Origin: CAZSMC01 sp964607755
GTDB lineage: Bacteria; Zhuqueibacterota; Zhuqueibacteria; Residuimicrobiales; Krinioviventaceae
NCBI GenBank assembly: GCA_964607755.1
Contig: CAZSMC010000019.1
Coordinates: 4,507 to 68,506, forward strand
Length of the DNA: 64,000 bases
Direction of reading: 5' to 3'
How positions within the stretch are numbered: the stretch's first letter is position 1; each line of letters opens with the position of its first letter. Both the position numbers and the translations under genes were made by a program. Shown here piece by piece: positions 8,852-16,650 of the stretch. The notes below the pieces were generated by a model, which was given only the letters and a program-made list of their open reading frames with translations, was not told the origin of the DNA and searched no databases.

Positions 8852-11383
8852 TCAAGAAAAGAAATGTTTCAGCTCGTTGAAAATCTGGTCACGGGAACCG
8901 GTGACGAGCCGGCATTTTGGCAGGGAATTGATGAAGCGTTTGCCATAACTTTTTTGAATAACGCGTTTGTCGAAAATAATTACTGAACCGCGATCGCTTT
9001 TCCTTCGGATAAGCCGGCCAAATCCCTGCTTGAACTTGAGCACAGCCAGCGGTACAGCATATTCCATAAACGCATTACCGCCGCGTTTCTGGATCGCTTC
9101 ATAGCGCGCTTCAATGACCGGCTCGCTCGGCACCTGAAAAGGTAATTTAGTGATAATCACTGATTCCAGTGCTTTGCCTTCGACGTCCACGCCTTCCCAG
9201 AAACTGTCTGTGGCAAACAGCACAGACGAGGTGTCACGCCTGAACCGGGTGATTAACCGGTCGCGGTTTTCTTCGCCCTGTTTGAGCGTATGGATGCCGA
9301 TTTTCTCAAGCGATTCAACCAGCTCCCTGTAAATCATGTTTAGCAAACCATAGGACGTAAACAACACAAATGCGCGCCCTTTGGAAATGCTTAACGCTTT
9401 GAAAATGGCAGCACTTAATTTTTGTGCAAATTGCTGTTCTCGGGGATCAGGCATATCGGTTGGAACTGTCAAAAGCACCTGGCTTTCATAATCGAACGGC
9501 GCATCTAAAAGCAATTCGGAACGGCGCCCGTTTTGCAGTTCATCTAAACCAATCCGGTCGGCCAAAAAGTCAAACTTTTTGTCCACTGTCAAGGTGGCCG
9601 AAGTCATGATAATGGTGTTAAAATTGTCGTAAACAGCCATGTTCATCATCTCGCCCACTTCGAGTGGCGAGCTTTTGAAGCGAACGATATTGCGGCCCCG
9701 CCAGCTTGGTTTGGCTTCTATCCAACGGATGTGGTCGTCATCGTGATTGAACAGCACATCTTTGATGATATCGTGAGCAGCGTTCAGCCGCTCCATCTGG
9801 GCGTTCAGCTCGATGAGTACAGAATCCCAACCTGGATCGTCGACAAATTTAGTGCACGGTTTAGCAACATTCACCAGCTCTGCAAGTTCGCTGGTAAAAG
9901 TGTGAATTTCGTGCAAATACTCATCGAACGGTTCTTTCAAAGCTCGCTGATGAATCAATTCATTGACCACCTGCGGGATTAATCGTATTTTTGTCTCGCC
10001 CTTTAATTCCTGCACCCCTTGGCTGGCTTCGATCACCTGGTAAAATTTGTCCATCAAAACATCGGTAGATTCGATGAGATTGTCCACAGACGGTACCAGT
10101 TCTTCCTGAACAAACCGGACAATCTGTATGGCCTTTTCGTCAGTAATATCTTCTCTATAACGAAGCGCTTTCAAACGCAGCAAATGAAGATAACCTTTAT
10201 CCGTTTCTTTGGTGCGGCGATGCAGTCGGTGAAGAATACGAATGACGCCACCGCGGGTAATTTGGCTGCCAAAATAATTCGTAGCCACGCCTTCGATGTG
10301 ATGCGCTTCGTCAAAGATAATGCTCTGATACGGCGGTAGAACGGCTGTGCTTTTCATACTGCCGGTTTGATGGCGGACTGCCAGATCAGCAAAAAGCAGA
10401 TGATGATTGACCACAAGAATGTGGGATTTTGCCGCCTGCCGGCGCGCCCGGTTCACAAAACATTCCTTAAAATGCAGACAACGGCTTCTGGGACACGTGT
10501 CACTCTCGGCTGCGATCTTTTCCCACACATTCCATTTGGGAATGAACGAAAGATCTGCCTTGCTGCCGTCTTTTGTCTTTTTCGCCCATTGGATGAGTGC
10601 CAGCAATTCATCCCGGTCCTGGTCGTCTGACTGCAATATTAACTCGGATTGAACATCATCGACTTTGCGCAGGCAGACGTAATTGGAACGGCCTTTAATC
10701 AAAACAGCATCAAACTCCACATCGAGTACTTTTTGTAAAAACGGTATATCTTTATTAATGAGCTGTTCCTGCAAATTAATTGTGTTGGTTGAAACAACGA
10801 CGCGTTCTTTGTTATGGACAGCCCAGTGAATGGCCGGTAAAAGGTACGCCATGGTTTTGCCGGTACCGGTGCCGGCTTCAATCGTTGCCACCGTGCCCCG
10901 ATTGAATGCCTGAATCACTTGCTCGATCATGTCGATTTGTTGAGGCCGATCCTCGTAACTGGGTAGATTTTTGGCAATCAGTCCACCGGGCTGCAAAAGC
11001 TTTTCCATGGCTTTGATATCCAGAAAAGTCGTTTCTTCCCGGTGACGCGGTTCGAGAACAGCATAGATATTTTCGACGTTATTGTCGACGATAAAAAAAG
11101 CTGTGCTAAAATCATCGAGTTGGGCAGCAATGGCCAGGTCCGCATCGGAAGGTTTTAGCACGCCGTTCGGATGGTTGTGGATGACCACATCCGCATCTTC
11201 GGCCTCGCTGCGAACCACGGGTACGGCTGTATCATGCCCCCGGGCAACGACTTGTACATCCTGGACAATCAGATCATCATCGACATACCCAACAAAAAAA
11301 ACCTCGTTGCCCTCTGCAGCACGGATTTCCTGGCGAATTCGATCGCACACTTTTTTTGTTAAATATGTGGACGCCCTGCTCAT
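8852..11383 (-). CDS. JAMM/RadC-like domain fused to DinG-family iron-sulfur helicase
   Basis: An 843-residue protein. Residues 1-115 form a JAB/MPN domain with an intact-looking JAMM zinc motif, HNHPNGVLKPSDAD (His69, His71, Ser79, Asp82), closest in style to RadC. From about 145 on it is a superfamily 2 XPD/DinG helicase: Walker A EAGTGTGKT, a cysteine set (VCLRK, then DTCPRSRC and ECF) suited to a 4Fe-4S cluster, the DEAH box IIFDEAHHIEG, motif V-VI segments ATDSFWEGVDVEG and QGFGRLIRR. DinG helicases unwind DNA, including R-loops and G-quadruplexes. In Firmicutes the N-terminus carries a DnaQ exonuclease instead, so a JAMM domain there is unusual. It is the last gene of the pdxS-pdxT-MBL operon, 8 bp after the MBL gene. 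Confidence 0.9.
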   Translation of the reverse strand: MSRASTYLTKKVCDRIRQEIRAAEGNEVFFVGYVDDDLIVQDVQVVARGHDTAVPVVRSEAEDADVVIHNHPNGVLKPSDADLAIAAQLDDFSTAFFIVDNNVENIYAVLEPRHREETTFLDIKAMEKLLQPGGLIAKNLPSYEDRPQQIDMIEQVIQAFNRGTVATIEAGTGTGKTMAYLLPAIHWAVHNKERVVVSTNTINLQEQLINKDIPFLQKVLDVEFDAVLIKGRSNYVCLRKVDDVQSELILQSDDQDRDELLALIQWAKKTKDGSKADLSFIPKWNVWEKIAAESDTCPRSRCLHFKECFVNRARRQAAKSHILVVNHHLLFADLAVRHQTGSMKSTAVLPPYQSIIFDEAHHIEGVATNYFGSQITRGGVIRILHRLHRRTKETDKGYLHLLRLKALRYREDITDEKAIQIVRFVQEELVPSVDNLIESTDVLMDKFYQVIEASQGVQELKGETKIRLIPQVVNELIHQRALKEPFDEYLHEIHTFTSELAELVNVAKPCTKFVDDPGWDSVLIELNAQMERLNAAHDIIKDVLFNHDDDHIRWIEAKPSWRGRNIVRFKSSPLEVGEMMNMAVYDNFNTIIMTSATLTVDKKFDFLADRIGLDELQNGRRSELLLDAPFDYESQVLLTVPTDMPDPREQQFAQKLSAAIFKALSISKGRAFVLFTSYGLLNMIYRELVESLEKIGIHTLKQGEENRDRLITRFRRDTSSVLFATDSFWEGVDVEGKALESVIITKLPFQVPSEPVIEARYEAIQKRGGNAFMEYAVPLAVLKFKQGFGRLIRRKSDRGSVIIFDKRVIQKSYGKRFINSLPKCRLVTGSRDQIFNELKHFFS

Positions 11384-11391
11384 AACAGTTT

Positions 11392-12360
11392 TTAAAACAA
11401 CTCGGATTGATTGGTATAGGAAAGAATTTCAGCGTCATAACCGATATTTTTGATGTGTTGCGGAAAATCTTTAAAACCGTGAGTTGTGTAAACTTTGTGG
11501 GGATTCACAGTTTTGACAAATTGCAGCAGTTCTTCAAAATCGGCATGATCACTGAGTGGGATCGAATGATCGCAGCCAAATCTGCTTCCGGTGGGGCTGT
11601 CTGCCCAGCCGGACAGCAGCACAGTGCGAAAGCGGGAGGGCAAAGAATTGATCTTGCGATAGCGAAAAAGATGTGGGGGAATAATAAGCACTTCTCCGTG
11701 GCGTACAAGCTGGCCATTCCAAAGGGAACAGTTGCTAAATTCAACACCGTTTTGTCTATAAATGGCAGCAATTTCCCAGGCTGAGCGGTGGACCCAGGTC
11801 TTGTAACCGGCATCACCAAGAATCTTCATCGCTTCCTGTGCCTTACCGAGCGTATAGCCCATGACAATCGGCGTAATGGATTCTTGATGACAATCATAGA
11901 TGAAGCTAAATAGTTCGGATACTAAAAAATCCGATGATTGATTATAGACATAATCGGGACTGCCAAATGTGGATTCCATGATCAGAATATCAGCGTGCGG
12001 AATGTCGATAGGCTGTGTGGTCCAGCCCGGTTTGATTTTAAAATCGCCTGTATAAAGCAATGTCACGTCATCGCGCTGTATGCGAATCATCGCAGAACCC
12101 AGTATATGCCCGGCCGGAAAGAGCTCGACTGTGCTTTCTTCCAACTCGTAAACGCAGCCGAGTTCGAGCTCTATCACCTCGCGCTGGCGAGCACGCAGTG
12201 CGTGGATTTGCACTGTTGGTGGTGTAGCTAATATTTTATCATGATTTTTCAGATGATCTGAATGACCGTGGGAAACAAATGAAAACGGAACCTTTCGTCG
12301 TGCATCCAGCCAAAAATCGTGTGCGTAAAGTTTAATTCCTCGACGGTCATATAAAAACAT
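11392..12360 (-). CDS. Metallo-beta-lactamase-fold nuclease (SNM1/CPSF-like)
   Basis: A 322-residue protein with the metal-binding motif SHGHSDH (His31, His33, Asp35, His36), then GHILGSAM, YTGDF, MESTFG and a C-terminal LSDHADF followed by a TTHG segment. This is the order in metallo-beta-lactamase nucleases of the SNM1/CPSF73 and ligase-associated exonuclease group. The substrate (DNA or RNA) cannot be decided from sequence. It sits between pdxT (3 bp upstream) and the JAMM-DinG helicase (8 bp downstream), which supports a nucleic-acid role with the helicase. Confidence 0.85.
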   Translation of the reverse strand: MFLYDRRGIKLYAHDFWLDARRKVPFSFVSHGHSDHLKNHDKILATPPTVQIHALRARQREVIELELGCVYELEESTVELFPAGHILGSAMIRIQRDDVTLLYTGDFKIKPGWTTQPIDIPHADILIMESTFGSPDYVYNQSSDFLVSELFSFIYDCHQESITPIVMGYTLGKAQEAMKILGDAGYKTWVHRSAWEIAAIYRQNGVEFSNCSLWNGQLVRHGEVLIIPPHLFRYRKINSLPSRFRTVLLSGWADSPTGSRFGCDHSIPLSDHADFEELLQFVKTVNPHKVYTTHGFKDFPQHIKNIGYDAEILSYTNQSELF

Positions 12361-12363
12361 GTA

Positions 12364-12939
12364 TCACATCCTGTCTACTTTATCCAGAAAATATTTATGT
12401 ATTGTGTTGTCACCGGTCAGCTCGGGATGGAATGTCGCCGCCAACAAATGTTTTTGTTCAACCAAAACAATATTGTCTCCGTGTTGTGCCAGGGGCATCA
12501 CATTTTTTCCCAACCGGACAATTTTGGGCGCTCGTATAAATACACCTTCAAAATTTCCTTTTTCACCGTTCAGATCCAACTGAACGTCATCGATAAACGA
12601 GTCAACTTGCCGGCCGTAAGCATTGCGTTGAATATCAATATCAATGGCGCGCAATGTTTCCTGTTGCATATCAATGACCGCAGTAGCAAGAATAATACAG
12701 CCAGCGCATGTTCCCATGATTGGATGAGATTGTACGAATTCTTTTGTTGGTTCCCACAAGAGGTGTTTTTTCATCACGGTCGTTAATGTTGTTGACTCAC
12801 CGCCGGGGATGATGAGTGCGTCACATTGTTCAAGATCAGCTCTTGTTCGCACCATTATGGCGGTGCGTCCCATTGCGAGCAACACCTCAGAATGTTTTTC
12901 AAAATCACCCTGAACCGCTAACACACCAATGGTTTTCAT
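12364..12939 (-). CDS. pdxT: Pyridoxal 5'-phosphate synthase glutaminase subunit PdxT
   Basis: A 191-residue class I glutamine amidotransferase of the PdxT/SNO family. It has PGGEST at 45-50, the nucleophile Cys78 in MGTCAG, and the His171/Glu173 pair in FHPELTGD. It releases ammonia from glutamine for PdxS in the vitamin B6 pathway that does not need deoxyxylulose phosphate. It lies 6 bp after pdxS on the same strand. Confidence 0.97.
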   Translation of the reverse strand: MKTIGVLAVQGDFEKHSEVLLAMGRTAIMVRTRADLEQCDALIIPGGESTTLTTVMKKHLLWEPTKEFVQSHPIMGTCAGCIILATAVIDMQQETLRAIDIDIQRNAYGRQVDSFIDDVQLDLNGEKGNFEGVFIRAPKIVRLGKNVMPLAQHGDNIVLVEQKHLLAATFHPELTGDNTIHKYFLDKVDRM

Positions 12940-12945
12940 ATTAAA

Positions 12946-13833
12946 TTACCATCCGCGATTGGCCATTCGTTCTTCTTCCGGCATTGTTGAAACATCGATG
13001 CCGACCATGGCTTCGCCCAAACCTTCGGATACCTGAGCAATCAGATCAAAGTCCATGTAATTGGTGGTAGCCGATACGATCGCTTTGGCGCGTTTTTCAG
13101 GATCACCGGATTTAAAAATACCGCTACCAACAAACACGGTTTCTGCGCCCAATTGCATCATCAGCGAAGCATCAGCCGGTGTGGCAATACCGCCGGCTGA
13201 AAAGTTGGGTACTGGCAGTTTTTCAAGTTTTTTAATCTGGCGGACAATTTCAACCGGTGCACCAAGGTTTTTCGCTTCAGTGACCAGTTCTTCATCACCC
13301 AAACGGGTAATGCGCCGGATGCCGGTTTGTACATTTCGCATGTGCCGGACAGCTTCCACCACATTTCCGGAACCGGCTTCACCTTTGGTGCGGATCATGG
13401 CTGCGCCTTCGGCGATGCGCCGCAGAGCTTCGCCCAGGTCGCGACAGCCGCAGACAAAAGGCACCTTGAACGCCCACTTGTTGACATGATATTGCTCGTC
13501 CGCCGGAGTGAGTACTTCGCTCTCGTCGATGAAATCAACGCCAAGGGCCTGCAGTACTTGCGCTTCGGCAAAATGTCCGATACGGCACTTTGCCATCACT
13601 GGTATGGACACAGCATCCTGAATCGCGCGTATAACTGTCGGATCAGACATACGGGCGATGCCGCCGTGTTCGCGAATATCAGCCGGAATCCGCTCGAGCG
13701 CCATCACTGCAACCGCTCCGGCATCCTCGGCAATTTTGGCCTGCTCGGGCGTGGTTACATCCATGATGACGCCGCCTTTGAGCATTTCCGCCAATCCGAC
13801 TTTTAATTTCATATCATTTGCATCTTTTTTCAT
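12946..13833 (-). CDS. pdxS: Pyridoxal 5'-phosphate synthase lyase subunit PdxS
   Basis: A 295-residue TIM-barrel enzyme that builds pyridoxal phosphate from ribose 5-phosphate, glyceraldehyde 3-phosphate and ammonia channelled from PdxT. The motifs VGLAEMLKGGVIMDV, MAKCRIGHF (Schiff-base Lys) and MIRTKGEAGSGNVVEAVRHMR (second Lys) are intact. The start is put at the ATG at 13833, because GTGAGG lies just upstream of it; a GTG at 13845 would overlap that ribosome site. It is the first gene of the pdxS-pdxT-MBL-helicase operon. Confidence 0.97.
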   Translation of the reverse strand: MKKDANDMKLKVGLAEMLKGGVIMDVTTPEQAKIAEDAGAVAVMALERIPADIREHGGIARMSDPTVIRAIQDAVSIPVMAKCRIGHFAEAQVLQALGVDFIDESEVLTPADEQYHVNKWAFKVPFVCGCRDLGEALRRIAEGAAMIRTKGEAGSGNVVEAVRHMRNVQTGIRRITRLGDEELVTEAKNLGAPVEIVRQIKKLEKLPVPNFSAGGIATPADASLMMQLGAETVFVGSGIFKSGDPEKRAKAIVSATTNYMDFDLIAQVSEGLGEAMVGIDVSTMPEEERMANRGW

Positions 13834-13998
13834 GGTATACCTCACTCAAAATACCGTTCAAATCAAACTTTTATTATACAAAAAAATAATGAAATAACAA
13901 AAGAAATCGATTCTGACCGGATAATATTTTTTACCTCTTGTTTGTCACCGGACACTTTTCATTATTATCGAAATTGCAAAATTTTAGATGAATATGTC

Positions 13999-14164
13999 GC
14001 CACTACGTGGCTTTATAAAAATGAGATTAACATAGGCTATAAATATTTAACCGCTATGCGGTTTATTTGTGTCAATTTATTCATTTTTCAACAATGGACC
14101 CCAATAGGGGTTGGATATTTTTAGTATGATAGCAGATAAAATCCCCCTAAACTCCGTCGGGAGT
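13999..14164. repeat. Array of four short covarying hairpins in a gene-free region
   Basis: The 493-bp gap 13834-14326 has no gene. It holds four small stem-loops: GCCAC-TAC-GTGGC at 13999-14011, AACCGC-TAT-GCGGTT at 14049-14063, ACCCC-AATA-GGGGT at 14098-14111 and ACTCC-GTCG-GGAGT at 14151-14164. The stems differ in sequence but each pairs, and flanks share patterns such as AATATGTCGCC on one side and GGAGTGACATATT (its inverted form) on the other. This looks like a tandem of diverged hairpin repeat units of the dispersed intergenic kind. The role is unknown. Confidence 0.7.
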
Positions 14165-14326
14165 GACATATTCTCTTTCTGGCATTTCCCATTTAAAAAG
14201 TGTCTGGTAATAAAAACGCAATGAGCGAAAAAAAACCTGCCGAACAAACCATACTTTTATAACGAGCAAAACTGTTGATCGATTTGCCTGAGGAGAGCTG
14301 TATTTCCTTGAAAGCCGAAAGTTACG

Positions 14327-14565
14327 CTATTTTATTTTTCCTAGTGTCCCGTTTTCAAAAACATAATCATGGGATTTAAACGAGTATTTTTTATCTCCGA
14401 ATCCCAAAAGATTGAGCATACCGTTAATATGATAGGAAAGACCTCGTTGTCATTTGTTGACAAGCTGTCCAAAACGATGGTTTCCGCCATCGCTGTTTTG
14501 ATAAAAAATAATGTCATGAGTAACAGATATGTGAAAATCCTTTGAACGTTCATGATATTCATCAT
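14327..14565 (-). pseudogene. Small secreted protein with a frameshift
   Basis: From an ATG at 14565 (or 14553) a frame encodes a signal peptide (MNVQRIFTYLLLMTLFFIKTAMA) and ETIVLDSLSTNDNEVFP. One base is then missing: in the shifted frame the reading goes on as YHINGMLNLLGFGDKKYSFK and SHDYVFENGTLGKIK to a TAG at 14327-14329. Without the shift the frame runs into an implausible Ile/Met-rich tail. The joined product would be about 78 residues. I do not recognise the family. It may be a decayed gene or an assembly error. The hairpin array lies just downstream. Confidence 0.55.
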
Positions 14566-14616
14566 CTTGCAAAAAATTTTCAATTGAATTAGCCCCACAG
14601 AAAAATGTATACGGTT

Positions 14617-15480
14617 TTATATTTTTATAGTTTCGAGCGTCAGCCATTCATCTTTATAATGAACTGATAAAACCGGAAGATTTTGCCGTTCGCAGGCATC
14701 CCGTATCATCATTTCTTCGGTGTTCAGGATGCCGGATAAAAGGCAAGTGCCGCCTGGTTTAGTTCTCTCGCTGATTTCAAAAAGAATATCGAGAATGACC
14801 TTGCGATTAACATTGGCAAGTATCAAATCGAATTCTGCTTTTACCGCGTTAATCGGTCCGGCATAAACAGAGAACCGGTCTGCCACATCATTTTTCTCGA
14901 CATTTCGTTTTGCAGTCTGCGCTGCTACCGGGTCTACATCGCAGCCAATCACCCGGCCTGCTCCCAGTTTTAGAGCAGCGATCGCCAGAATGCCGGTGCC
15001 TGTGCCAACGTCGAAAACCATCTGACCGGGGGCAACATGCGTTTCAATTGAAATCAGCATTAACTGGGTTGTCGCGTGAGTACCGGAGCCAAAAGCCATT
15101 TCAGGATCGAGTTCAATCACACACGGCGGAACATCAACCGGAAGCTCGGCCCAACTTGGTTTTATGATTATCTTTTCGCTCACCGGAATAGATGTAAGAT
15201 CTTTTTTCCATTCTTCCCGCCAGTCCCGTGAAGGAATGTCCTGAATGTCAATATCAATTTCAAAGTCTGTTTCAAAGAGTTCCTGCAACGAATGCAAGAA
15301 AGAATTCAGTGACTTTTTCAACAGCGCTGTAGATGTATCACCTGAAAAATACGCTACAATTCGGTCTTTATGTTCAGCAAGCCCGGTGGCTCCAAGTTCG
15401 AATAAAAAATTGCATATCGCCTCGCTTATGCTGGGGACAACCTTTACGGTCACTTGTTTATAAAACGTCGGCGCGTTCAT
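14617..15480 (-). CDS. prmA: Ribosomal protein L11 methyltransferase PrmA
   Basis: A 287-residue protein with a PrmA N-terminal substrate-recognition domain and a class I methyltransferase core, VFDVGTGTGILAIAALKLGA (S-adenosylmethionine binding) and DLILANVNRKVILDI. The segment DPEMAFGSGTHATTQLML is highly typical of PrmA. It trimethylates ribosomal protein L11. It starts directly at the stop of the M28 peptidase gene, so the two are cotranscribed. Confidence 0.94.
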   Translation of the reverse strand: MNAPTFYKQVTVKVVPSISEAICNFLFELGATGLAEHKDRIVAYFSGDTSTALLKKSLNSFLHSLQELFETDFEIDIDIQDIPSRDWREEWKKDLTSIPVSEKIIIKPSWAELPVDVPPCVIELDPEMAFGSGTHATTQLMLISIETHVAPGQMVFDVGTGTGILAIAALKLGAGRVIGCDVDPVAAQTAKRNVEKNDVADRFSVYAGPINAVKAEFDLILANVNRKVILDILFEISERTKPGGTCLLSGILNTEEMMIRDACERQNLPVLSVHYKDEWLTLETIKI

Positions 15481-16383
15481 TTAATTTTCATCATAAATAA
15501 CCGCGGTGATCACCCGGCCAACTTTGCCCAGACTTGTCGCGCTGCAAGCTTCTGGCGTGTCTTTCATGGTGTGCCATTCCGGATAATTAAAATCAATCAC
15601 GTTTGCGCATTGAATTCCCGCTTGCAGCAATGGCACGTGGTCATCATAAACTGCATAACCTACCGTTGGGATAAATTCGGATACGCCGAGCGCAGCAGCT
15701 TTATCCCAGATCAAATCGACCACCTGCCGCGCGTAAACCACGGAAAACTCTTCCTGATATATTTTTAGGTCATTATCGCCGATCATGTCTAAAAGAATGG
15801 CATAATTGGGTGCCATGCGCGAACCAAATTCTCTGGCAAAAGCGGCAGAACCGCGCGCCCATGTACGATCCTGTCCTTGCATGCCGGCATCTTCAGCATC
15901 GAACAGGACAATATCAATTCCCACGTCTGGTGGATCAGCAGCGATCAGCTCTGCTAAATGGAGCAACACAGCTACACCCGAAGCACCATCGTTTGCTCCC
16001 AAGATCGGCCTGTCGTGATTTTCGGGATTTGGATCGCTGTCTGCCCAGGGCCGGGTATCCCAGTGGGCGCACAGCAAGATGCGTTTGCTTTTGAACGGCT
16101 GAAAGCGGGAAATCACATTGGTGGCCGTTACAGTCCGTTGCGGCTGTCCGAAAGAAAACATGAACTGTTGTGTGGTGACCTCGTCAGCATGTTTTTTGAG
16201 TGTTTCTACAAGATAATCGAGACACTTTTTATGACCTGGCAAGCCGGGAGCCCTCGGACCAAATTCGCATTGTTTTTCCAGAAAATAAAAAGCCCGTTCT
16301 CCATCAAATGTGGGAGCGGCCTGGTTCGTTGTTGCCGTCAGGCTGAACAAAATTATTAAAAATAACGAACAGTTCTTAAGCAT
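15481..16383 (-). CDS. Exported M28 family metallopeptidase, glutaminyl-cyclase-like
   Basis: A 300-residue protein with a signal peptide (residues 1 to about 22). Zinc ligands follow the M28 order: LLCAHWDTRP (His, Asp), GANDGASG (Asp), FDAEDAG (Glu pair) and a final EWHTMKDTPE (His). The CEFGPRAPG N-terminal motif is shared by glutaminyl-peptide cyclotransferases and related aminopeptidases, so either activity is possible, in the periplasm or outside the cell. The gene follows sprA on the same strand, and repeat copy 2 separates them. Confidence 0.88.
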   Translation of the reverse strand: MLKNCSLFLIILFSLTATTNQAAPTFDGERAFYFLEKQCEFGPRAPGLPGHKKCLDYLVETLKKHADEVTTQQFMFSFGQPQRTVTATNVISRFQPFKSKRILLCAHWDTRPWADSDPNPENHDRPILGANDGASGVAVLLHLAELIAADPPDVGIDIVLFDAEDAGMQGQDRTWARGSAAFAREFGSRMAPNYAILLDMIGDNDLKIYQEEFSVVYARQVVDLIWDKAAALGVSEFIPTVGYAVYDDHVPLLQAGIQCANVIDFNYPEWHTMKDTPEACSATSLGKVGRVITAVIYDEN

Positions 16384-16463
16384 GGATGACCATTTCAGTT
16401 AATATAATGTTTTTAAATATACATAATATGAGGCAAATAATTAACAATTATCGTAAGTGATTT

Positions 16464-16621
16464 GAAATACCTCAGTTACGATTCCAACAATGGGTCACAA
16501 AACTAATAAATAGCACATTATAATTTCAAAATTTATAGAATGATACAATACTATTGCAGAAAAGATTTGTGACCCATTGTTAGATTAGATAGAGCATATC
16601 CACTGTTAACTGAGCTCATAC
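16464..16621. repeat. Nested inverted-repeat element, copy 2
   Basis: The second copy of the element at 1792-1950, in the same orientation. Both arms of the 16-bp inverted repeat (AACAATGGGTCACAAA and complement) are identical to copy 1, and the outer CTCAGTTA/TAACTGAG pair is also kept, while the spacers differ. It lies 80 bp before the M28 peptidase ATG and 29 bp after the sprA stop, the same layout as copy 1. Confidence 0.85.
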
Positions 16622-16650
16622 GACGATTTTATTAATTCCCGGTCTGGCGA

